Origin: Liolophura sinensis
Lineage: Eukaryota; Mollusca; Polyplacophora; Chitonida; Chitonidae
Direction: 5' to 3'
Length of the DNA: 64,000 bases
NCBI RefSeq assembly: GCF_032854445.1
Contig: NC_088302.1
Span: 11,467,338-11,531,337 of the forward strand
Position numbers and translations under genes: made by a program
Notes under the pieces: model-generated
Seen by the model: the letters and a program-made list of their open reading frames with translations, nothing else
What the model was told of the DNA's origin: nothing
Databases searched by the model: none
Part shown: positions 39,661 through 48,493 of the stretch, piece by piece
How the letters are laid out: each line of letters begins with the position of its first letter
Numbering within the stretch: position 1 is the stretch's first letter

Positions 39661-39951
39661 TTAGGTCCTACACCACTCCAAAGTTTTTCCATGGGATTGC
39701 TGTGCATGTGATATACTCATGTGGGCATACTGATCAGCTTGATTTTCTGCTTGTGTGAATCGTTTATATAAATTCTCCCATTTTACTCCATCCACTGGAT
39801 TAAATGCTCTTTTAGTAACGTTGGTATAATTATTTGTTGCAGCAGGATGGTGGAAATTAAATAATGGACGTTCTGTAGTGCTCACGAAGGCCGTGTTTGT
39901 GTACCCGCCACACGTTATGTATGGCGTACACGTGATGACGGTGTACCATGA
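39661..39951 (-). CDS. Possible unrecognised coding exon, 3' terminal
   Basis: An open frame of about 96 codons ends at a TAA at 39661. Its composition looks protein-like rather than repeat-derived: motifs include PLFNFHHPAATNNYTNVTKR, AFNPVDGVKWENLYKRF and QAENQADQYAHMS. There is no ATG before the middle of the frame, so a splice acceptor is needed. The only nearby AG (ACGTACAG at about 39953) has a poor pyrimidine tract. It lies between the insulin-receptor promoter and the ankyrin gene and belongs to neither. It could be the last exon of a small gene, a decayed gene or chance. I do not recognise the family. Confidence 0.3.
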   Translation of the reverse strand, partial: SWYTVITCTPYITCGGYTNTAFVSTTERPLFNFHHPAATNNYTNVTKRAFNPVDGVKWENLYKRFTQAENQADQYAHMSISHAQQSHGKTLEWCRT

Positions 39952-40487
39952 CCTGTACGTGGTTCACCGGGGTTGTCTTCCTTGTTTTAAGTAACTCTTT
40001 TGCGAAACAACAACAACGCTGGTGCTCGATCATTTCACACTGCATTACAGGTGAAATCCTCAGTGATTTATTTGAAAATTGTTGTGTGGAAAACGCATTT
40101 AGTTTTCTAGTACAAAAGTGCAAAGGTGACACATTGACGTGAGAAGAAACGTAGAGTGTAAAAATGGCAAAATGACAGAAAATGTGAGAAGCAAAAATCA
40201 AAAGCGATGAGTTTGAGATTAACGGATATAATCCAAGTCTACATGGCCTTGGAATGAATCAAAGGGCTAATCTCTTAATCTGGCTTCTTCGGAGAGTCAG
40301 TGATCTGAATGTCGTTACCACTGACCTTTACATTACATTTTTAGTTTCACTTTATTTCTTGTTCAGCCTGACCATTGTCAGGTTTATTGTAAATCTGATA
40401 AATCTGTCATCACCTCTTCACGTATGTACCAGGTATTTCCACCGTGGGGGTCTCTTACCTCCACCACACCTTTGCTAACTGTACGGG

Positions 40488-40669
40488 GTAGAGCTAGGGC
40501 TCTCTGGGGCACGGTGGTTACAGTGGTTAGGTTGCTGGCTAGGGAACCTCTCACCAGTACTCTGTCAGCTCACTTCCAGTTTCCTCCCACCACAATGCTG
40601 GCCGCTGTCAAATAAGCGAAGTATTCTTGAGTGTGTGGTAAAACATCAATCAAATAAATAAATAAATTT
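40488..40669 (+). mobile_element. SINE family 1, internally deleted copy
   Basis: The head (GGGGCACGGTGGTTACAGTG, GGTTAGGTTGCTGGCTAGGG) is joined to the last third (CCTCCCACCACAATGCTGGC and the AAATAAATAAAT tail). The box B and middle body are missing. It lies 130 bp upstream of the ankyrin-gene start codon. Confidence 0.85.
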
Positions 40670-40795
40670 CCACCTGATTTATCTAAGGACGTATATATAT
40701 ACCTCCATGATTTATCCTTATAATTGTCATGAGTTTGGTTTTATAATTTAGCATGATGCCAGCAAAGGTAAAGTGAGCTGATTCAAGTGGACAAC

Positions 40796-40940
40796 ATGGC
40801 TGACCACAGGCTTGACCGCAGGTTTAGGCCGGCTTCCATTTCACCGGTCAAACATTCCATGAGTGGTCGGTCGTTGATTTCTCCCGCAGACAGCGATCAG
40901 GAACAGAATGATCTGGAAGTGGCAGCAGTTCTTGCCAAAG
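40796..40940 (+). CDS. ANKRA2: ANKRA2/RFXANK-like ankyrin protein, exon 1 (start)
   Basis: First coding exon of a seven-exon gene whose exons sum to 789 bp, giving 262 residues plus stop. Vertebrate relatives are the RFXANK subunit of the RFX transcription complex and its paralogue ANKRA2, which binds PxLPxL-type peptides. The start ACAACATGG has A at -3 and G at +4. An upstream out-of-frame ATG at 40753 begins a short uORF that closes before it. The encoded N terminus (MADHRLDRRFRPASISPVKH and following) is polar and probably disordered. Donor AAAG|GTAATA, phase 1. An invertebrate single-copy gene could equal either vertebrate paralogue. MAAQGE in exon 4 and the C terminus lean to ANKRA2, while the total length is nearer to RFXANK. 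Confidence 0.85.
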
Positions 40941-41221
40941 GTAATACATGTACTTAATACATTGTATATTCAGTACAAAGCTTGAGAATCGTATAAAGTA
41001 TTTTTTGGATGTAAACAAACCGATAGTAACTCGGTACCATCTTCTAATTGTAACAGGATGGTATACAAGTGCTATCTACTTCTGGGCTGGAGGAAATTTC
41101 CCTTTAGCCTAGTGGCAGAAGCGTTCAAATCCCAGGTTCAAATCCAAGTCCTGTCATACTTATTATTTACTGAGTTACCATGTACTGTTCATTGTTATTC
41201 AGATCTCTTGTTTGTTTGCAG

Positions 41222-41307
41222 AACCACGCCCTGATGTGAAATATGCATCGCAATCCAAAAGCCAAGGAGCTGGGAGTATGTGTAAATCAGTACTGTCGCC
41301 TATGAGG
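41222..41307 (+). CDS. ANKRA2: ANKRA2/RFXANK-like, exon 2
   Basis: Encodes EPRPDVKYASQSKSQGAGSM and a few more residues of the disordered N-terminal region. Acceptor TTTGCAG at 41221, donor ATGAGG|GTAAAT at 41308. Enters in phase 1 and ends in phase 0. There is no domain here. The exon is supported by clean splice sites and by the frame it restores between exons 1 and 3. Confidence 0.7.
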
Positions 41308-41589
41308 GTAAATTGTTAAAGCAGTTGTTTTCTGGCAAGGTTATTTAATGTGCCTCACTACTGGTTTTCATCTTTTGTGGTTGCAGTTTTGAATCCATCA
41401 CTTGAATTAGTGAATTAAGGTACTAGAATGTTGAGAGTATACATTTGGGACCTGTGGCATTGCATGCACACAACTTCCATGGCTACCAGTGCTGAAGGTG
41501 TTGTCATGATAATAGGATATAGGTAGAGCCTCAGCGTTCGAGTCAAAGTCACAAGATTTTGAAGCGGGTGTAGACTTACCAAAGACTTT

Positions 41590-41765
41590 CAAAATGGTAC
41601 TCGCTCGCTCGTCGCTCAGCATTGAGAGATTACAGCAAGAACACAAGACTAGTTGGCTGGTGTCAGTACAATGTGACTGGCATGTACTCACTCTGTCTGA
41701 CTCCTCATCGTCATATGACTGAAGAATTTTTTAAGAACAACGTAAAAAATCCAGCATACATGCAC
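41590..41765 (+). mobile_element. SINE family 2-like fragment
   Basis: TCGCTCGTCGCTCAGCATTG, GGTGTCAGTACAATGTGACT and TCCTCATCGTCATATGACTG correspond to the core and end of the copy at 20450-20760. The head is missing. Confidence 0.65.
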
Positions 41766-42068
41766 ACGTAGAGCCTCCTGTGGTTTGTGTTACAGGCGAC
41801 AGGAAATTTGTAAGGTGTTTCTTGAATTACATAGGAATTCAGAAAAAAATAAATCTTAACATCTTTTTTTGCCATATTTTCTTAGAAAACAGAATTATCA
41901 GAAATAATGAGCAATAGTTTTCAAGCTTTCAAAAAAAGGATGATTCAGATCTTCAGTTTATAAGGGAAAGGTTCATGCGACTGCATTTGTATACCTTCTG
42001 CATTGTACTTGTATATATTAAGTATCACGCTTCAATAGGGTGAGACAAATACTGTTTTTCTTTTCCAG

Positions 42069-42135
42069 CCATCGACGGTGATGACAAATTTACAGCGAGG
42101 AAATGTTCAAACAACAACACCATCTCTGATCTCGC
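42069..42135 (+). CDS. ANKRA2: ANKRA2/RFXANK-like, exon 3
   Basis: Encodes PSTVMTNLQRGNVQTTTPSL. The TNLQRGN string matches the conserved LTNxQRGN motif that precedes the ankyrin repeats in the RFXANK/ANKRA2 family. Acceptor TTTTCCAG, donor CTCGC|GTAAGT. The exon ends with one base that joins exon 4 to give His. Confidence 0.85.
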
Positions 42136-42309
42136 GTAAGTGGCAAATTGAACAAGTGAAATTATAGGAAAGTATAGATGTGTGCCAGATTTGTGAGTAA
42201 CCTGGTTGCATTGGCCATGTGATAAACCAGCCGCGTCATTTCCTGAAACCTTTAAATATACATTCTGGGTACCTTGGCCTGGTGCTTAGCATAAGGTAAA
42301 CCCGGCACT

Positions 42310-42500
42310 GTCAGCTCAATGTCAGTATACTGTTATTGGATGCAGATTATTTTTGGTGTCAGTATACTATAACTGGATGCAGTGTCATGTTTGGTACCGG
42401 TATACTGTTGGGTGTCATGTTTGGAGTTGGTATACTGTGATAGGGTGGGTGTAATGTCTGGTGTCAGTATACTGTGACTTGGTGGGGTATCATGTTTGGT
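42310..42500 (+). repeat. Tandem array of about 40 bp derived from the SINE family 2 tail
   Basis: Four to five units of GGTGTCAGTATACTGTGACT TGGTGGGGTATCATGTTT type. The unit corresponds to the tail seen on the minus strand at 2180-2220. It lies in intron 3 of the ankyrin gene. Confidence 0.75.
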
Positions 42501-43120
42501 GTCTTTAGACCAATATTTAAGTGAGACAGCATATATATATATATATGTTGGGATACATTGGGACTTGCCATCTGCAGTGAGATATAGTGATATGTGAGAA
42601 ATAAGGTGGGGATAAACTAATGTATGTTCAATGTAATTCCCATGCAAGCAATCATGTCTGTCCATTCTGCTGTATAATGTGATCAGCATAGTTCATTAAA
42701 ACATGATAGATGTATGGTACATGTCTTACTTAGCTGGAAAGTATATGGAAAAAAAAAACAACAACAACATATACATGTAATGTGAAGCTCTAAGGATTAC
42801 TAGTATGTGGACAGTTATTCTAAATTGTCTACAATGAGGCCTTTGTATACTTTCTAAATGTTACTGAAATCACAGACCAACAGGCTTTCAGCTTATTTAA
42901 AAGATTGAGAAAATGACTAGTACATATAATAGTTTTTACGTATATATGTAATAAGGATAGTTCAGGTAAATATTATAACTGTCCCCTGTATACTATAATG
43001 TGGTTTCTGCAAATGAGGATATTGTTTTAGAAAAACAATTCTGGAAGTTGCGTGTTTATTAAATAGCATTAAGTGCAGGGTAAAGGCCTCCTTCTAACAT
43101 GGTTATTGTGTGATTTCTAG

Positions 43121-43183
43121 ACAAAAGCATTCACCAGATGGCTGCCCAAGGGGAGTTAATTGTCCTGAGGCAAGAAATAGAAG
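43121..43183 (+). CDS. ANKRA2: ANKRA2/RFXANK-like, exon 4
   Basis: A 63-bp exon encoding KSIHQMAAQGELIVLRQEIE, the cap and first ankyrin helix pair. In the vertebrate proteins the corresponding text is LSIHQ(L/M)AAQGE, so the family assignment is firm. Acceptor TTTCTAG, donor GAAG|GTAAGT, phase 1 at both ends. Confidence 0.92.
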
Positions 43184-44151
43184 GTAAGTGTGAGTTAGTT
43201 CCCTTTAGTCCCAACCTTTTCCTTTCCTTCCCAATATGTAGTACAAGGTGAATTGTGTGTTCAATTTGAGTATGATAGCACAGAATATCCAGCAAAAGCT
43301 GAAAACTATAAAATATGAGGACGTGTGATATGACTTGAATCCACACAGCATGGCATAGAACTGTTATCATTAGATTTACTCATTGTCAATTGATGAATAA
43401 AAATAAAAGAGAAGCCAGGTTGGCAGAAATTCATGATTGGCTGTATTACATGATGTGCAGATGTCATTAAAGTACGAATACACACAGGTGTATTTATTTA
43501 TTGTATTTTGATTGTTGATTAACAGCATAGACAGTTGCAGTGTTCAATTCCTATAACTCTTCTGAGTGCAACGTCGTTGCTAGATGGCAGATCTGCCTAT
43601 CATGTTATATCTTGTCAGGGGTCAAAATAGTTGATGAGTCACTTACTTTCTCACTTAAGTCCAGGTCATCTCAAAGATCACAAAATACTCAAAGTGTCAG
43701 CAGTATAAAGGAACGTTCATAATATCATGGTTTTCACTGAATAATTACATGATAACCAACTCTGTGACTTTAAAGAAAATATCTGAAGGCTTTCTTCATC
43801 AAAACTTTAGAAAGAATGTACAACAACAACTGAATTTTCAGTTTTACAACTACAGCATGGTGTATTTTGTGTTGATTTCTGTAGTGGTGTGCATCTTAAA
43901 AGTGGCAGAAATTTGCTGAATTTGAGCCGGGATTCCTCCATCCATAATGCGTATTTTTTTTGAGAAAGACCTTCTCCATCCTGGCCATTGATCATTGATC
44001 AATTGAGTAAAGCTTTCCCTGGAGATATTACCATGTACATGTAGTTTTTAACATCTTTTCCAAACCAGTTTAGGTTACGAATTCACCTCCACCTTATAGA
44101 AATTTTAATGCATGTCCAAATTAACAGTACTGTGTCTCTGTTTCTCACCAG

Positions 44152-44378
44152 GGGGCGCTGATGTGAATCAAGCCGATGATTCTGGATTCACAGCATTATT
44201 ATGGGCATGTGCCTATGGGCAGACAATAACAATGGAGTACTTATTGGAGAAAGGGGCAAACATACAACATTTTGGCAACCATGGTGAAAACTCTCTGCTG
44301 CTTGCCAGTTGCCATGGTTACACAGACATCGTTAGTCAGCTGGTGTCTCTTGGAATGTCTGTGAATTACACCGATGAG
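44152..44378 (+). CDS. ANKRA2: ANKRA2/RFXANK-like, exon 5 (ankyrin repeats)
   Basis: Carries two full ankyrin repeats: GADVNQADDSGFTALLWACA with GQTITMEYLLEKGAN, then HGENSLLLASCHGYTDIVSQ with LVSLGMSVNYTDE. The repeats show the usual G-A-D-V-N turn, a TALLWA helix (TPLMWA or TPLIWA in vertebrates) and the family-specific ESALSLA...GYTDIV block, here ENSLLLA...GYTDIV. The protein is expected to act as a peptide-binding scaffold in nucleus or cytoplasm. Acceptor CTCACCAG, donor GATGAG|GTAAGA; starts in phase 1 and ends in phase 0. Confidence 0.95.
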
Positions 44379-45660
44379 GTAAGAGTGTCAATTCCTTGTT
44401 TATCGGCTTAGTATTGACTTAATTCAACCAGTGGAATGAGAATAAGCGCATTCAGACGTTGCCATTTTGATTAATGCTAATGTTAACTTGGTTACGGTAA
44501 TTCGCTGACCTTTCGACTAGCATGCATCAAGCCACAGGTGTGTGCCAGACTGTAAAATTTGCCACTTTTACATCGATTGATAGAAACTTAAAATGGTGCT
44601 GCAATGGTGGGGTGGGTGATTGTTTTCTTGCCTCGACCGATGGATAGACAAACAGCGCCACGGGAGTGTGGTGCACATTCTTGGCGAGATGAAAGTAGTC
44701 CGGTGGGTACAGGCTTTGCAACACCTTTATTTTTATCCATGAATTAAAATGAAGAAAGTATCTAGCCATAGTTGTTTACAAATTTGTAAATTCCAAAACA
44801 TGTTCTGTCATATTGGCAAGCTGAGGACTGCTTCTCCGGCTGTCAGAGCTACACTGCATCGGCGAATGCATTATACGGGGAACAGGGTTGTCTGTTCACC
44901 GTCCCAATAATGAATGTAACAAATCAGCATGCAGATGTATCACAAATGTAGTGTCTCTTCATCCCATTTAAAAGTGTCATATTCTCTCACCATTTCATTT
45001 CAGAAACTGTCAGTTATACACGTAAGAAAACCTTGGAAAAGCATTCCTAACCTAACACATGTTCAAACTTCATTTTTGCATTGTTGTCAGTAAATTTGCA
45101 TTCAGCCCATTTAGGTAGACGCGAACAATGCCCAGACATTGCCGATTTCATAAAATAGTGATCCTAAACTCAACATGCACGGATTGAACAATGTGTTCGC
45201 ATATGTGGAAATGGATGCCCATTTATACTAGCTTCATATTGCAACAATTGTAAACAGTGTGTTAATGCAAGGCTAAATCTGTTCCTACTTACATTTTCTG
45301 GGAACTCAGTCACATAAGTCTTACAGGTAACTGACAGTTTCAGAATTCAACACTGCCCAATTTAGATGAACTTATTTTCATTGACCCACACTTTGGAAAA
45401 AAAAAGTCAACACCATTGTGAAATCTCCCTCCAAATCAAGGCTAGCAGATGGAGGCGCAAAATTTTACATACCGTAACGTGCCTGTTGAAGAGCCTGTGT
45501 ATTTTAATTTGGACTTCGGCGTTGACTTTGTTACTATGCCATTTCAGTTAAGCCATCATAAAATCATGTGCTGATATAGGTGTATTACAAAGATATTCAC
45601 AACACTTACATGTTGTCCATTTACCACGGGTAGAATTCCAGAAAAGTACCAAAACAGGTT

Positions 45661-45858
45661 GCTTAAGTGGCATTTAGAAGTCGGTGAGGAGGTACACTGG
45701 ACAAGGCATTCTTATGGATGTATGTATGATGTCATTCACTTGATAACGATGCTAGTATCTGCATCGAAACGTTGTGTTAAATAAACCAAGTAGTTGTACA
45801 TCCATAAGAATGCCTTGTCCAGTGTACCTCCTCACCGACTTCTAAATGCCACTTAAGC
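45661..45858 (+). repeat. Perfect 62-bp inverted repeat with 74-bp spacer at the Penelope 5' end
   Basis: Positions 45661-45722 and 45797-45858 are exact reverse complements (arms open GCTTAAGTGGCATTTAGAAG and close with the complement). The spacer holds the GATGC...GCATC stem and GAAAC of a ribozyme-like motif. At the 3' end only the right part of this structure is present. Confidence 0.95.
45727..45785 (+). ncRNA. Degenerate hammerhead-ribozyme-like core
   Basis: The terminal repeat contains ATGTC, then TTGATAAC, a GATGC/GCATC stem with an 8-base loop, and GAAACGTTG. This order resembles GUC, CUGANGA, helix II, GAAA and helix III of a hammerhead. Animal Penelope-like elements are known to carry such ribozymes in their terminal repeats. 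Here the CUGAUGA box is imperfect (an extra T and G8 replaced by A), so activity is doubtful. The same segment recurs in the 3' copy from 48392. Confidence 0.35.
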
Positions 45859-47867
45859 AAGCTATTCGTCATCAGCATGGAGATGCGGCAATCCAGGACA
45901 TCAACCGCTTGAACAACTTAGAGAAGAAATACCTGAAATGCTCCAACCACCTAACATTCCTGATGAAATGCAGAGACCAAGGTACCATACCCAAAGGCCT
46001 TCGGTTGAGATCCCCAGTCCATTCTCAATCAGCACACAAAATCCTTCAACAGGCTAGCAGACTCTTGGTTAAAGAGCGAATCCGACACCACAGGAAAACT
46101 AAAGCACACAGCCTGGCTGCAATTGTCGATCAACAGGACAAAATCCAGTCTATCCTACAGCCCGAAGAGTATGCCCAGCACCACCAAGCACAGACCGAGT
46201 CAAACAGACAGCTCAACTCGAAAATCAAATCCAGCCAACAACAAAAGTTCAACAACCTCACGCAAAGTACACGAGAGCCAGCCCACCGACACCAGTCTGA
46301 GCCCGTGAGAACCCAGTACATCAACAAGACTGTGGTGAACCTAAGCACTAAAGCACTCACTCCCCACCAACTTAGTCTACTGGCAAAGGGATTGAATTTT
46401 GTCCCAACCACCAAAACCATACCCAAGGATGACTTCATCGTAGACATCGAAGAAGGCCTTCAACAACTAGCACCCGGGGGCCACATCGACTACCTCCGCC
46501 ACCAGGTAGCATCCCTACTGGATAAAGCACAACCCCAACGAAACAACCTAACTAAAGAAGAAAGCAGAGCCTTGGTCGAACTGAAGAAAGACAAGTCCAT
46601 AACCATAGCACCAGCTGATAAAGGAAAAGCTGCAGCCATTCTTGACAAAACAGATTTTAACAAACTGGTAGACAACTTACTAACAGACCAGTCCACATAC
46701 CGAACCCTGAAAACTGACCCCACCAACAAGTTTGACCGGCAACACAGATCCCTCCTGAACCAACTCAAAACCAGTGGTGAGATCACACCTGAAATCCAAC
46801 GAAAGTTAACAGTGCAACACCCCCGTGCACCGTATGCCCGTGCAACCATCAAAATCCACCAGGACCCTGTAAAAGCCAGGTTACTGATATGCTCCAGAGG
46901 AACTGTCTTCTATAACACTGCCCAGTACCTCACGAGACTACTATCACTATGGTCTAAGGCTGCCGACTCCTTTATCAAAGACTCAGCTGACTTCTGTAAC
47001 AAAATACGTCAGATCAATGAACCCTGCAAACTTGTGAGCTATGACGTTGTTGACCTATTTACCAATGTCCCAACCAGCCAAGCCCTAGATGTGATAAGAG
47101 ACAAGATAACAGCCACACCACCGACGACATTCCTATCCCCAGATAACATCATCCGCCTACTGGACTGTTGCCTGTCATCCACTTACTTCACTTGGGGTGA
47201 CACAATTTATGAGCAGATCCATGGCCTCCCCATGGGATCCCCACTATCACTGATTGTCTCCGAGATCTACCTAACTGAACTAGAGAACAAAGCCTTAGCC
47301 ACGTCACCCATCCAGCCCATCTGTTGGATGCGAAAAGTGGATGATACCTTTGTCGCACTTCAACACCACCAAGATCCATCTGCCTTACTTGACCACCTGA
47401 ATTCACAACACCAACGCATCAAATTCACCATGGAAACTGAGAAAGATCAACAAATACCATTCCTAGATGTCCACGTGAAGAGAACAGCAGACGCTGTCCA
47501 AACCACAGTGTACCGCAAACCGACCCACTCCGACCAGTACATCCACTACAAGTCCAACCACCCGCCCAAAACCAAGACCGGCATCATCTCCACCCTCACA
47601 AAGAGAGCTAAACTCATCTGTAACAGCAACTTAGACGAAGAGATCCAACACCTGCGTACAGTTTTCACTCGCCTGAATGGATACCCAGCAGACCAAGTAA
47701 ATAAAACCATCCAGAAGTCCTCGCAACCTGAACTCAATCAACAGCCTAGAGTCCACGTGGAAGGCCCCGGTATACGAGTCAACCTCCCCTACATTGGTCC
47801 AACCAGCCACAAAATAGCCCGCCTAATAAAACAGTCAACTGGAATAGAACAGTCTTCAGAAGCCTGA
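45846..47867 (+). CDS. Penelope-like reverse transcriptase
   Basis: A 673-residue frame. N-terminal residues 1-250 are basic and Gln-rich. ITIAPADKGKAAAILDKTDF (about 250-270) is the conserved Penelope block before the fingers. Motif A is LVSYDVVDLFTNVP (396-409) with Asp400, and motif B is GLPMGSPLSLIVSEIYLTEL (from 460). Motif C reads WMRKVDDTF (494-502): the two catalytic Asp are present but the residue normally Tyr is Lys497. A thumb-like region, FLDVHVKR and VYRKPTHSDQYIHY, follows. The frame stops with TGA before the endonuclease domain because of a shift near 47826-47840. The start codon lies inside the right arm of the terminal inverted repeat. Confidence 0.9.
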   Translation: MPLKQAIRHQHGDAAIQDINRLNNLEKKYLKCSNHLTFLMKCRDQGTIPKGLRLRSPVHSQSAHKILQQASRLLVKERIRHHRKTKAHSLAAIVDQQDKIQSILQPEEYAQHHQAQTESNRQLNSKIKSSQQQKFNNLTQSTREPAHRHQSEPVRTQYINKTVVNLSTKALTPHQLSLLAKGLNFVPTTKTIPKDDFIVDIEEGLQQLAPGGHIDYLRHQVASLLDKAQPQRNNLTKEESRALVELKKDKSITIAPADKGKAAAILDKTDFNKLVDNLLTDQSTYRTLKTDPTNKFDRQHRSLLNQLKTSGEITPEIQRKLTVQHPRAPYARATIKIHQDPVKARLLICSRGTVFYNTAQYLTRLLSLWSKAADSFIKDSADFCNKIRQINEPCKLVSYDVVDLFTNVPTSQALDVIRDKITATPPTTFLSPDNIIRLLDCCLSSTYFTWGDTIYEQIHGLPMGSPLSLIVSEIYLTELENKALATSPIQPICWMRKVDDTFVALQHHQDPSALLDHLNSQHQRIKFTMETEKDQQIPFLDVHVKRTADAVQTTVYRKPTHSDQYIHYKSNHPPKTKTGIISTLTKRAKLICNSNLDEEIQHLRTVFTRLNGYPADQVNKTIQKSSQPELNQQPRVHVEGPGIRVNLPYIGPTSHKIARLIKQSTGIEQSSEA

Positions 47868-48274
47868 CCACACTAAAGACCCACCTACATGCCACAGGAA
47901 AGAAGACACCAACCAAACCCCAGCCACCCAAAGGAGTTGTCTACCAATTAAAATGCAGTTGCAACAACTCCTACATAGGTGAAACAGGCAGACCGCTTCA
48001 AACCAGAATTAAAGAACACCAATCATCAGTACAGAAACTTGACTCCAAATCTGCCATATCTGACCACATCCAAGAAAACCCATCCCACAACATCAACTGG
48101 AATACAGTCAGGACACTGGACATGAATCAGCCCCATTGGAAGAAACGAAAACTACAGGAAGCCATCCAGATTAAGAGATTAAAGCCCAGCCTGAACAGAG
48201 ATCACGGCATCTACCTCCCCTCAGCTTATGATCTGCTAATCCTCCAAACCGCTCAGGAACCCCACCGAGCCTAA
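47868..48274 (+). pseudogene. GIY-YIG endonuclease domain of the Penelope-like element, out of frame
   Basis: In the frame offset from the reverse transcriptase, an open stretch runs to a TAA at 48272. It reads KGVVYQLKCSCNNSYIGETG, RPLQTRIKEHQ and later KLQEAIQIKRLKPSLNRDHG. VVY...SYIGETGR...R..EH is the GIY-YIG nuclease signature, with the catalytic Arg region and Glu-containing C-terminal part. The same frame stays open leftwards into the end of the reverse transcriptase, so a single-base change near 47826-47840 would explain the split. No classical slippery heptamer is obvious, so mutation is likelier than programmed shifting. Confidence 0.85.
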
Positions 48275-48391
48275 TCAGTACGCCAACACCCACCCCAGGA
48301 CACCTTAATCCCCTGAGGACTGTTTACCTTCTTTTTTGTTTTATCTGTTGACATTTGCATCTCTTGCTATATATAAGCGCAGTAGTAATTT

Positions 48392-48493
48392 TGATGTCAT
48401 TCACTTGATAAGGATGCTAGTATCTGCATCGAAACGTTGTGTTAAATAAACCAAGAAGTTGTACATCCATAAGAATGCCTTGTCCAGTGTACC
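48392..48493 (+). repeat. 3' terminal direct repeat (pseudo-LTR) of the Penelope-like element
   Basis: 102 bp matching 45727-45828 with two substitutions (C to G in the TGATAAC box, T to A in the AAGTAGTTG segment). It includes the stem and GAAAC of the ribozyme-like motif and the right inverted-repeat arm as far as GTGTACC, where the target duplication begins. Confidence 0.9.

Larger units (their letters stand above)
40941..44151 (+). other. Ankyrin-gene introns 1-4, non-coding content
   Basis: Apart from exons 2-4 this stretch holds a family-2 SINE copy (41590-41765) and a short tandem array at 42310-42500. The rest is AT-rich intron with poly-A and (AC)n-like runs and no further coding signal. 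Confidence 0.7.
45660..48488 (+). mobile_element. Penelope-like retroelement (GIY-YIG type), nearly complete
   Basis: A 2.8-kb element in intron 5 of the ankyrin gene, same orientation as the gene. From left to right it has a 62-bp inverted repeat enclosing a ribozyme-like segment, a reverse transcriptase frame (45846-47867), a GIY-YIG endonuclease frame displaced by a frameshift (to 48274) and a 3' copy of the terminal segment. The 102-bp direct repeats at 45727-45828 and 48392-48493 differ at only two positions, the 'pseudo-LTR' arrangement known for Penelope-like elements. Their last few bases overlap the flanking duplication. The copy looks young but probably cannot move by itself. Confidence 0.9.

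Noticed and set aside
39857-40201. 114-codon minus-strand frame overlapping the possible exon
   Set aside because: It is out of frame with the better protein-like stretch, and its Cys/His-rich text has no family pattern.
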